Positions 50,214-62,483 of a stretch of DNA of 64,000 nucleotides are shown piece after piece. The first letter of the stretch is position 1. The number at the start of each line of letters is the position of its first letter. Both the position numbers and the translations under genes were made by a program. The stretch comes from Oxytricha trifallax. Taxonomy: Eukaryota; Ciliophora; Spirotrichea; Sporadotrichida; Oxytrichidae. The stretch is taken from positions 1 to 64,000 of the forward strand of contig ARYC01001378.1 of the NCBI GenBank assembly GCA_000711775.1, given 5' to 3'. Below the pieces are notes generated by a model that saw only the letters and a program-made list of their open reading frames with translations, was not told the DNA's origin and did not search any database.

Positions 50214-53200
50214 ATGCTAAACCGACAATCCGCAAACTTACAAAACTAATAGATTCTTGATTAAGTTGATCAAACTCTTGCTCTTGGCGACGAATTGCTA
50301 GAGAATCCAACCCAACTTACACATTTATGTTTTTATTTTAGGGCAATTAAATCATTTTAATTTTTTTTTAAAAATCAAACCTCCTTCTGCTGATATAAAT
50401 TAGAGTTAAAGATCTCAATCAGACATAGAGCCATTATTAGATATTCAGGGTCCCTCATCTAATATTCAGCTCTCTTTCTAAACCTAATCAACTTCTCAAC
50501 CCATTTAATAAAACTCTGTAGCTGTAGAACCTTAGACTGTTTCAAATAAAATGGAAGATAAGGAATCTATGAAGACTTCTTAAGTGCTATCACCTGAAGA
50601 GATAAAAGCTCTTTATTATTAAATTAAATTTTATATTTTATTTTCTGGGGGAATTTTTTTCTCAAATAATAAGTTTCTTAAACCTAAGGAAATTTCCTAC
50701 CCCGCACATTAAAATAAAATATATATAATTTTTCAAATCTCTATCATTAACTATAGTCTTATTATTTCCAATCTAGCATCTATCATCATTTCTAAATTTA
50801 TAAAGTTAAAAAATTTTAATGAATATCGGATTTATTATTGATTATGAAAAATTTTATTTAAAAAAAATTTTAAATATAATAAAACAACTATTGGATATTA
50901 ACATTGAAAATTATATATTAGGAAAAAAGATTATTTTATGCTTATAGTAATTGAAATTAGGATAATTAGCTTCTTATATTCTTAATCTATTATAATGTAA
51001 AATTCAATATTTAGCGCATGAATATTTTTAAAGGCCCCTACAATCATTTTTTTTATTTTAAGCTATGGCAGCTTAAAAGGCTCTTGAAGAAAAAGAAAAG
51101 GCTGTTCGAAAACTTGAGAAGTTAAAAGAAATGAAGACGTTTTTCGAAGATTTTCATTAAGCAGACGACTATTTCAAAGATGTTGTACCTCAACGTGAAA
51201 ACGAGGAAAGTAATTTAATTTAATATTTATGAATTTGCAATAAAAGTTTAAAACAATTTATATTAATATTTTAATAACAGTTAGCAGTCAAATAAACTAT
51301 AATTAATTTTATAATATCATTAAATGATATTAAATCAACTTAGTTATGGAACTTTAGATATAGTTATGAGTGGGCAATAAAAAAAAACACAATTTTTATA
51401 CAAATTTAATGATTATAATAATATTGGGATTAAACTTAAATTAAAAGAATTTAAAAGTTCATCGAATTTTTAATAATTCGATTTGATATTTTTCTATCTT
51501 GACAAACTAATTTAGCATGCCTTTTTTTAATTTTCTATAAAACTTTGAATTTACTTTTAGTTAAATTAGAAACTTATTTAGCTATATCTCTAGAACTATT
51601 ATCAATCAAATCTTAATACCTTCTTATGTCTATTTTTATAACTTACTGATATTATTTATTTATTTTATTAAAAAAAATTTAATATGCTGTTTAACATTTA
51701 AATATGAAAAAGGATGATTTCAAATATCGAAATTACTATTCTAGTAAATTTCATACTTTAAAATAGTAACTAAAATTTTTTTATTTTTGCAATAAACTTA
51801 CTGGATGTGGAGAGAAAAATCTCCTGGGTTCCCACTTACGGCTTAGATCTAGGATATTTACTTGTTAATATTTTAAAGTAAATTCAGAGTGATATCAGAT
51901 AAATCCTGGTATATTGAAGGTGATTTCATATTCAACATTGAACTTAAAGACTGGGAAAAAGAAAAGAGATAAATATATTTTAGCATTTGTTAGTATTTAA
52001 TTTAACAAACATAAAATTTAGTTTATAATAAATGCTCAATTAAATCTAAACTCCAAGATCTCTTCGGTAAAGTGTTGCTTAAAGTTGTTAAATAATTGAA
52101 ACCTGGATAATATTGTAGAAAAAATCATTATTTTTGCTAATTTCTTGCCACTTTTTAGTTTTTTATGTTTTATAGTTTGCATTTTTAACTATTTTTCATA
52201 GAGGAAAATTTAAAATGCTCAATTATCAGTTAGAAGATAATTATATATGCTTAATTAAGTTTTGGGGGGAGAAAGTTTCCTGCACTTTTTATAATTTTTA
52301 ATTTTTGATTATATTAATCTTTTAAACAACTATCAACGAACTTCTGGACATATTTAATTATTATAATTATACTAATTTATAATTCAATCAGTCAATATCT
52401 CTATTAGCATGAATTCTAAGCACCATCGAAGCACTATCTCATTTCTTATAAATACCATTATTATTATTATTTAATGCTTTACAGAAATTATAAATACCAT
52501 TAATCTAAGAACTCCTAGATAATTATGCTGGATAGATCCACTATAAATAATTCTTAAGTATTTAAGGTGTCAAAGAGTACTCAGTATATTATTTTTTATC
52601 TAAACTTCAGGAACAACCCTTCCTATCATACCTCAAGATCCTCTTAATATTTAAAAAGTCCTTAAAATATAACATTTTTTGAATTCAAGTAAAATTTATT
52701 ATTTATTTTACATAAATATAAAAATAAAGTGCAGGGAACTTCCTCGAGTGCAGGAAACTTCCTACCCCCAGTTTTCTTTTCATTTTAAAATCTTAATGAT
52801 ACTAATAAAAATTTCTAGTTAATAATCATCATCCGAAATATACCTGAAAGGACACAATTTGCAACAATTCATTGATTCAGCTAATATTTATAAAGGGACC
52901 TCTAATTTAAAGCATAGAATTCATATTCATTGAAGCAATCGCATTTAATAAATGAGGTCCATTTCACTTTTAATTATTTCAATTATTTTTATTATGATAT
53001 AGAAAGAACACTTTTAGAGCCATTCATCCAATCATTTTATTATAAATTTAATAAAGCTATAATTTTTTAGGAAAGATGGGTAACTATGACAAATAAGTTA
53101 TATTAAAGCCGAGATAAATGAATCTTGTCTAGTATCTTAATTTAAAAAAATATTTTATAAGTTTTGTTTTTTTAGATAAAATTTTTTAAATCAATTTAGT

Positions 53201-56200
53201 TTGTTGATTCGTAATAATTTTACTCTTTCGATCTGATTTGCTCCTTTAAATCTATATTTTTTAGTGAAAAATAACAAAAGATATTCACGATTAATTATAT
53301 AAAGTTTAGGCAACTGAAAAACAAGCACAGTATTCTCGTACTTTAAAATTTTAATTTAATAAAATCAAACTATTTATATATACCATTTATATATTTTATC
53401 AATTATTCGTTAAATTCAAGACTTGCAGGCATGAAGAAAAAATATTTTTATTATGCATCTTAAAAAATCGAAATTACCATCAATATATAGAATTTGTCTT
53501 TTGTTTACTAATATTGACATATGCATCTATTACCAATATTATACATTTTATATCAAATTCTATCACGAAAATCATTTAACTATTTATTTAAAAAACTAAA
53601 CTCCTAAACAATCCCTCAAATATAAGTAATTAGAGAAATTATTTTAAGTTTTAGGGTTTTGAATTGCCCCTTCATTTAGAAAATTGCTTTGATAAAGATA
53701 AAATTAATGAAAGCCTAGAACTATTTTTTAGTAGTGATGGAAAAGATGGATATGGAAATAATTTATTATTTATTATATTAATTTTAATTTATTGGAAAAG
53801 TCTCTGAAAATAATCTTCTTAGAACTATCTATATATTGATTAAGTAATTTATAGTATTCATTTTATTTAACGAGAAGAATAGATGAAAAAATGAATTCTA
53901 GACTTCCAATTGAAAAAAAACTTTTGCTTAAAGATCTACACATTCACTAAAAAATAATTAAATAGGATTTTTATATATTTTTAATTTTATAGATAAATAA
54001 TCTTTTTTTAATTTTTATGATTGACTGAATTAAAACTTGTATTATCGTATGATCTATCAATAAGCCATCTTTATAAAGATTTCTCAATCTAAGTATATGA
54101 TAGTTAAATTTAAATAATATATATTTAAAAATTAATTATTTGAATTATATTATTGTAAGAATATGATAGAGAGGATTTTGCAATTATATGCGATGACTTC
54201 TTTTACTATATAGAGTATAAAAATTTACTCAAATTTTACTTTGATTCGGAAAAAGATGAGTCAGTAATTAAATTAGTTGGATAGATTTAACAAATAAAAT
54301 AAGTGTATTAAAAAACACTAAATAATTACTAAATTAATATATCTTTTATAGAATGTATTTATCAATAATTTTACTTTAATTGTGTAAAAATAAATCGAAC
54401 AAAAGGATTAGACCTCTTTTTAAAGATATTTTATCACACTACCTCACAATCCTTTTTGTTATATTATAATATTTTAAATTGTATTGAAAAATAAGAATAG
54501 TTTAAATTTAAATTAAAAATCAAGCATATAAAATGTTACAAAATTTTTTTTAAAAGAAATTATCAATAATCTCACTCACAATAAATTTTAAATATACTCT
54601 AATTATAATATAAAGTGAGGAATAAAAGAAATTCTTAATTATAATAAATAAATTTGCCTTTTAATTTTATATTAATATTTATACGATTATAGTATAAATA
54701 ATTCCCTACCTCATAGCAATGAATTTTACAATATTAAATCTGTAATTAATAATACTAAAATAAAAAAAATAAATGATTAATTTAAAATCATAAGATAGTG
54801 TTTATTTTTATGTCCATTATATATAATTAATTGTTTAGTTTAGAAACATTTTATATTCTTTAGATTTAAATGTATAGATTAATGAAATTAAAAGATGAAA
54901 CCAAGAAAGAACAGCATAAATAAAACTATATAAATTAATTATAACCCAATACAATTAGTATTTAATTTGAATAAATTTATGAATATATAAAGCATTATAA
55001 ATTAGAAGATAAAAAATTAAAATCTTAAAAATAATGTTTTATAATATTATTTATTTCTAAATTATTTGTTTAATCTAGAAATTTAAAATTAAAAAATGGG
55101 ATCCTTCTTTTTTCGTAATATATTTCATTTTTAATTATATAATATATGTAGCCATTAATTGAAATTTTTCAGTTTATATAAAAAATTATTATTATTAAAT
55201 AATTATCTTTCTCCTTGGACTCTTGGACAGATGAAATTGGATGTCCAAAAGTCAAAGTATGAATATCTGAGTATGTCTATCTGTCTTGCTTAAGCCACAG
55301 TATTAATTTCAGTAAAGCATTAAATAATAATAATAAAATAATTTTCTTTCCTTTACAAAAACAATCCAACCGTAAATAATTTTAAATCGAATCATTTAGT
55401 AATTATAAAACTATAATACATATAAAATGCTAGCTAATAATAATGAATTAATTAAAGTAATTAATATATAATTTTATTTACAATTAATAAATATAGAACA
55501 TGGCAAGATCTATGTAAAATTGTATAATTAGTTTAAGATTATTATTTCTTAAGATTTAATATATAAAGTTATCTACAACATGGTTCTTACCAACAATTAT
55601 AAAATATTCTTCAAAAAAGGGTATATTAGTGAAGCCAATACTGACTCCAAAATTGAAGTTTATCCCTACTCTAAAGAAAAAGATAAAATGGCTATTCTTA
55701 TAATATAATCAATTCCAAAATAAATTGATCAAAACAATGTACTTATAAAAATTACTAAAATTAATTTAATTTAAGGTATTTCTTAAATATTTACATATTT
55801 GGCATACTTAAATTTATATAATTTTTTAAGTAAAATATTTATAATTAACAAGTTTGATAAAATGATAGGTTCAGCAAAATATAATTACGTTTAACATTAT
55901 TTTTATTACTTTCTTATAACTTATAAAAAAGTAATATATGCCTTATATAAGTAAATTCACTTTAGTCTTTTTATTCTAAAAGCTAATAAGTTTATTTTGT
56001 ATATGTTTAATAAAACTTATTTTATAATTGAAAAAATAATCATTAGATACTATCTATCAAGATAAATACAACAATATTTGAAAATTATTTCCATAATAAA
56101 CAAAGAATTAATTTAAATAATATAGTATTTTACCATATTGTATAATAAGTCAATTTAAAGCAAATAAAGATGCTAGCTCATTGAAAAAATATCAATTATT

Positions 56201-59200
56201 CTTTAAAAATTTATTACAGTAATATTGGTGCCGTATTCATTTATAAATTTATTCTTTAATGCTTTATTAAGATAAAAATTAATTTTAATATTATTATAAT
56301 TTAAGCGTTTAAAACAGTCATAATCCATAAACCTTTTAGAGATTAAAAGATTATATCATATTAATTTTACGAATTTAATATTTAGCGCTAGAAAATTAAG
56401 AATATATCTGTGAAGTATTATAAGTTATTTGACTTCGGAATTTAGGTTATACTGTAATAAGATAGTATGATTGATAATAAAGGCTCTCTGGTTTAAATTT
56501 AGCTGAGACGAGACATGGAAAACTTGGTCCAACAATTTTAATACTTTTGGGAACTTGATCAGTATCCTTTGCTTCATAGATTACCCTAATTTGTTTTATA
56601 CGATAATAGCGTATAGTTGCTTTCATTCAATTAGTCATCATTATTTTCAATATTAATAATAATTATTTCCTGTATTATACCCTATATTACTTGAGAGGCT
56701 AGGAAATTGGCAGGTAGTTATGAATAACAAATATAATATATAATAGCATTAGATTCGATAAGTTTGGTTGGACTCTAAAATTCCTTTAAATTTCTGGAAA
56801 TAAACTTCATTGGAAAAATGTGATAAAAAAATTTAATAAATATTTTCATGCCGAAGAAATTCTTATAAATCGTTAAATTACTGAACATTATTTTAAGTGA
56901 GGAATTATAATATAAATTTCGTAAGAAATTTAATGATTTTGAGAAATATTTATTGGTATTTATTTTCTCAATCGTTTGATTTAGAGTTTAGCAGATAATC
57001 AATGTAAAGTCTTAAAAAGATTTACAATTCATAGTATTTCTAATTTATCTTGAGGAAAAACTAAAAAAAACCAAAGCCTTCATAATTTTTAGTATTTAAT
57101 TTTTAAAAACATACTTATGTAGAATAGCTGATTAAAATCAATAACTAACTTTAATGTTTCTATCTTTTGTAGTTGATATCTATTATTTTCATTTACTGTA
57201 TATTTATTATATATAAAAGTTAAAATCTAATATTCGAAAATGATAAATGTTAGCAAATAGATCTGGTAGACTGTTTACAATTTCTTGAAAATTATTAATT
57301 TTTTGATATAATTAATAATATTCTGCTTTTGAAAACTTCAGCATCTCTTCTACTTAAAATTAGAAATTACTATAATAATAAAATAAATTACTTATAGTAT
57401 TAGAAGGACAGGATTAATTTATTCAATTATAATTTTAATTCTATAACACAGAATTGATAAATATATTATATTTCCTAAAAAATATTAACTAAAATTTAAA
57501 TCAGATTATTTTAGTTTTATAGTCTTACTTTATGCAGATTCTAAGGTGTACCTAATGGATTATAATGAAAAATAAGCGGTCCATAAGGAGTTTCTTCAAG
57601 CAAAATTGCTCACTTCTAACTTTAAACTAAAGCATTTATTGTTTGAAGACGCAGATAAGTACTAATTTTTAAAAATCAATGGATATATTATTGCAAAATA
57701 TAAATATAATTATAATATTAAGACACCCACCCTAACTCTAATTTTTCATTATCATATTCTCTAATTTAAGATTTGTAAAAAAGTTTTTCTTAAATTTCAA
57801 ATAATTTTTAGATATTTTTATTATATATATTTTGATTATTTTTTTATCAAAGTGATATAAAAGTTACTTAGTAAACATTTTATTTACAAATAATTAAAAG
57901 AGCTAGTTATTTATTATATTGAGTATGCCTAAATAAATGAATGAGTAAAGATATTCAATTTTTAGACTAATTGTTATCTTTTAAACTGTAAGCAATTATC
58001 AATCAAATTTTATTCTCTTTATATAAATATTTTTTATTTTTTAATTCAAATAAAATTTCTTTCAATTAACTTAATATTAGAGTAAGTCGTATTATTAAAA
58101 TTATATTGAATTTTTCTTGTATAAATTTTTTACAGAGTTATTTAAGATAAATGGATTAATATTTTTCAATTGAATAAATCTTATAATGCAATAATTATTT
58201 AAATTAATTTAAATATAATATGCGAAAGCGTGTTAAATTATTTTGATAATTCAATATTTAATTGTTTACTAACAATATTAACTATTTAATTGTGTTAAAC
58301 TATTATAATTTTAAGATTAAATTTTATATTGCAGAATAACTTACATGACGAATATTTTATATATTTTTAATTATCATATTGTTTTTATTTGAATGAAGTT
58401 ATATTAAATTTTATTTAAACTACAAGAAAGAATAAATTAACTTAAAATAAATTTCCTAAATTTTAAACAATTATATAACAAAGTTGAAAAATTGTATTTA
58501 ATTAATCTATGCTACATTATTTCGAATATTTTTGTCAAAAAAGTTTAATTATACTTAAAGACATACTTTTGATCAATTTAATCTCTTAATACTAATTTAA
58601 AGCATAAATAACTTATTGAGTAGAATTTAATTAATAGGTTAATATAAAATTTTAATAAGTATCCAATAAATCTATACTTCAAAAGAAATTATTGGGATTG
58701 GAATAGTAAATTAAACATTAAATTTTTACTATATAAAATGATTATTATTGAGTTAACGTAACAAGTAGATAAGAGTTTTATAATTATTTAAATTTCTATT
58801 TTTATTCATAAATTTAAATTAATTTTTATTTTACTAATATTATTATAACAGCTTTTAGGAGGTTGAGTTTATAACTAAGTCATAGAAAAGTTCAATAAAT
58901 TAATAAGTTGACTATTTTGACTTGAGAAATGATTCCGACGATATTACTTAAATATAAAATTATTTTTGATTTAATTGCAATATTATAATTATTTTTAATA
59001 TACTTTATTATGTTATTAAATTAATCATTATAATTTTAGTATAATTTTAAGTTCTATTATAAATATATTATATTTTAGCAATAATATTTTGAAATTTAAA
59101 ATTTCATTAAATAAAAATATGAACGATCTTTTAATACTTAATAAGTATTATTTGTATATTTTATAATTATTTTAATTTCAATATACTATTATTTCATTCC

Positions 59201-60474
59201 AAAATCATGGCTACTATATGGTATTCAACTATAAAGATGTTGAAAATCAGTATTTTTTTAAATACATATAAATGAGAGGAAATGCGAAGCTTTTTCATAG
59301 CGGGAACTTGTCGCTTACTATGATAGATGAAGATGATAAGCTATCTGTCATCAATTAGACATTATTTTTATTATTGTATAAATACATTTGATTTAGAAAA
59401 TTAAAATATAATTATTAAATTAAATAATTAAAATCCTGGCATTTAATTTTCTGGAAACCAAGACAACATGATACTTGTTCGATAGCGAAAGTATCATGTT
59501 GTCTTGGTTTCCAGATAGTTAAATGCCACTATTTTAATTATTTAATTTAATAATTATATTTTAATTTTCTAAATCAAATGTATTTATACAATAATAAAAA
59601 ATTAATTTGTAATATTGGTAAAAAATAGTAAATAAACATAATGCAAAATATTTGGATAAAATATTAATGAAATGTGATAAAATTGTCACTAATTTTTTGT
59701 GATTTTTTATTGTTCGATATTATCTATAATCCATACAACATATTGAAATAAAAAACAATTATTTTTATATAATGAATCAATTACTTTTCTTGTAAATATT
59801 CTCTAAAATGCTGCTAACTGCGAGTATTACTACTATCGCAAGATAATTTCCTTACTCTATGTTATTTAAATGAGCAAATTTGATCTCATGTAAAGTTTAT
59901 ATAGAAGTACAATGCATTCAAGGCTTGTATTGGAAGCTACAATGGTTTAGATTAAGAGAATTCGAAAATATCGCTGCTTCAAATTTTTCGGAAACGATGA
60001 CAGCTACAACATTAGCTTTGCATTATCTTTGCTTTATTTCTACTATTACCATTTCTTACATATTTATTATGTAAAAAAATTGTTTTAATTTATATATTTT
60101 AATTCCACTCATCAAATTTTATTTAATATTAGAAAAAAAGAACATCTTATAAACACTGAGAAAGAAAATTATTATTATATCAATTTTAAAATTAAAAAGT
60201 CTAATTATCAATTGTACTAATATCTTTTGTGTATAAGTAAAAAATGTCTTTTGTATTAGTTCATTTTATTTTTACTTTACTAATTTTCTTTATTAAATTC
60301 TTTTAAATTATGAATTAGTAGGAATATTTTCATTTAATTAAATTTTCGTGTCAATAAATATCGTAGAATGATTCCAATAATATGATCCAGCTAAAAATAT
60401 GATATTTTCTTGATTAATAAGAGGAAGACCAAAATATTTATGAAGCCCGAAGTGTTATTAGTATTTACATTTGA
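50214..60474 (+). CDS. Complete IES-interrupted gene, 13 MDSs, 501-aa product of unknown family
   Basis: MDSs: 50214-50315, 50419-50610, 51065-51213, 51882-51967, 53077-53148, 53272-53353, 53654-53754, 54166-54281, 55228-55301, 55570-55744, 57531-57682, 59211-59357, 60417-60474. Pointers: CAA, AAGCT, AAAGTAA, AAAGA, AAAAA, TTTTA, ATATG, TTGGA, AGT, TACTT, ATGG, ATTA. Joined, they give 1,506 bp from ATG to TGA with no stop, TAA/TAG being Gln. MDS order is linear, not scrambled. The N-terminus is Gln-rich (MLNRQSANLQNQQILDQ) and is followed by a charged coiled coil (QKALEEKEKAVRKLEKLKE). The rest looks like a mixed or beta-rich globular protein (KSWYIEGDFIFNIELKDW; GFELPLHLENCFDKDK; DGYDREDFAIICDDFFYY; NGYYMVFNYKDVENQYFF). 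One hydrophobic stretch (YLSMSICLAQATVIYNMV) could be a membrane helix. I do not recognise the family. IESs total about 8.8 kb against 1.5 kb of coding DNA. The first (CAA), fifth (A-tract) and ninth (AGT) junctions are the least certain. Confidence 0.8.
55745..57530. other. Largest IES of the 13-MDS gene (1,786 bp)
   Basis: Bounded by TACTT (55740-55744 and 57526-57530). Joining gives QNNVLYADSKVYLMDYNEK in frame. No palindrome or ORF recognised within; plain AT-rich sequence. Confidence 0.75.
57683..59210. other. IES of the 13-MDS gene (1,528 bp)
   Basis: Bounded by ATGG (57679-57682 and 59207-59210). Joining gives FLKINGYYMVFNYKD in frame. AT-rich, no feature recognised inside. Confidence 0.75.
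59358..60416. other. IES of the 13-MDS gene containing a palindromic MITE
   Basis: Bounded by ATTA (59354-59357 and 60413-60416), 1,059 bp. Joining gives KLSVINQQEEDQNIYEARS and then the TGA stop. The MITE at 59371-59594 lies 14 bp inside its left border. The ORF at 59880-60074 within it has no natural composition and is ignored. Confidence 0.7.
59371..59594. mobile_element. Palindromic MITE, TTGTAGGAATA family, short variant
   Basis: Ends are TTGTATAAATACATTTGAT and its complement. The arms of about 105 bp are near-perfect inverted copies around GTTCGATAGCGAA. It sits inside an IES of the 13-MDS gene. Confidence 0.8.
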
Positions 60475-61495
60475 ATCATGATTTATTAAGATTTTGAGAT
60501 GTCATATTTAAATTCATAATAATTATTATACTTTGAGAAGCTATAAATTAAAAATTTATAGTAATTATTGCAAGCATATTATATAATTTTTATGCTTTAT
60601 TTTGATAAATTTTTTAAGCAAGTAAATTTTAAATAAATTAAGATATTGTCAAAATATTTTAAATCCTAATTTATTTTATAAGAATAATTGATTATAAAAT
60701 ATTAAACATGTACCTCATTTAAGTATGATCTTGCTATTAAAAGTTTATTTAAATAATTTATCATTCTTATAATTTTAAGTATTTTAATATAGGTAATATT
60801 TAAAAATATTAAATTTTAAATAAATAAAAACAGTAATTAAAATGAGAAAACTAAGCAAGTTTACTAAAGTATACGAAAATTGCTTAATAATGCGATGAAA
60901 ATATCCATTAATGAGCAATGAAGTACAAATTGTACTTTATTTAAATTTTGTGGTAGTTAATTTAATGTTTTCCCAAATAAATCAGTTATAGCGAACATCT
61001 ATATTGTAATTGAGTATTTTTATTAAATAAATTGCGATTATGTAATATTAGTGACTTTCCCTTATAGAAAAAACATACTTCCTAATTTTAGTGAAAATGC
61101 TTAAATACTTGCTATATTTTTCTATAGAGAATTTAATTAGGACAAATGATCTCTAAAATTATGAAAAAAGTGTTAAAGGCATCGTTAATTATTAATAGGT
61201 TTGAAAATAAAAAAGAAATATTTGCTTAATTTTACAGACAAGTAAGTGTCATTTTGATATCTATTTTAAATTTAATAATATGTAAATTAATTCAGCTTCT
61301 GATTAGTTTTGAATAATTCTTGAATTTCAAAAATTCAAGCATAATATTGAAAAAACTTAATGGATCAGAGAAAATGAAATTAAAAGGTTATTGATCTAAT
61401 TAAATTTAGTTATGATTAAAAGTTTTAGGCATTTATCATTATACAAAAGTTTTAAATTATTTTTCTAAATTACCATTAAGTGAAAGTTGTTGAAC
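60475..61495. other. AT-rich DNA downstream of the 13-MDS gene
   Basis: No coding patch or palindrome recognised. Any terminator or polyadenylation signal cannot be told from background AT sequence. Confidence 0.4.
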
Positions 61496-62367
61496 TTCTT
61501 CATCCTCACCAAGACTCATTCACTATTAACCGAGACCCATCCTTTATCAACAGTGACCCCCTCCATCATAAAATTTTTTTATATTTACAATAAATTTCTA
61601 GCCCTTAGGTTCACTTTTACTAATATATATTTTAATCAATAATATACTTTATGTCTCTCTACATTTTAAGAACATGCTCCCATAGCGAAGTAATAAAATT
61701 ACTTTTAACTATCACACATAATAATATACTTTTTACTGATAAATAAAGATAATTTTTATTTCAAATTTTTTTTAAAATCACCATCACTTAACTAAATGAA
61801 AGAATTAGCATAATAATATTTACAATTATATTTTCCCTTCATACCTTATACTTTCTTTTAATATTATTTTTAATAATTAACATTTTGTTAATTATCAATA
61901 AAATCTTATATTAAAAACTTATTTTTTTGAAAAATATAATCGATTACTAATTTTTTTATTAAAAGAAATATAGAAATGAATAATATAAGATTTTATTGAT
62001 AATTAACAAAATGTTAATTATTAAAAATAATATTAAAAGAAAGTATAAGGTATGAAGGGAAAATATAATTGTAAATATTATTATGCTAATTCTTTCATTT
62101 AGTTAAGTGATGGTGATTTTTAAAAAAATTTGAAATAAAAATTATCTTTATTTATCAGTAAAAAGTATATTATTATGTGTGATAGTTAAAAGTAATTTTA
62201 TTACTTCGCTATGGGAGCATGTTCTTAAAATGTAGAGAGACATAATGTATATTATTGAGTAAAATATAAATTAGTAAAAGTGAACCTAAGGGCTAGAAAT
62301 TTATTGTAAATATAAAAAAATCATAAAAAAATATCATGATGGAGGGGGCCTCGGTCAGAATAAGCAA
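61496..62367. repeat. Palindrome, arms about 390-410 bp
   Basis: Arms about 61496-61910 and 61982-62367 are near-identical inverted copies apart from the outermost 50 bp. The centre shares AACATTTTGTTAATTATC-like sequence with the outer element at 26527-27962. Outer ends are GC-richer (left GAGACCCATCC, right GGGGCCTCGGTC). Confidence 0.85.
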
Positions 62368-62483
62368 GGTCTTAAATCTTAAATAACTATTTAATTAGCA
62401 ATGCTCATAATATTAGATTTATTTACTCAAATTTGTTAAATTTAATAATTATTTTATTTAACCATCACAAATTTATATTTGCA

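Noticed and set aside
52050..52600. Coding-like patches (DLFGKVLLKVV; NLRTPRQLCWIDPLQ) inside an IES of the 13-MDS gene
   Set aside because: The AAAGA pointer joins the flanking MDSs directly in frame without them, so they are not needed; they may be chance or remnants.
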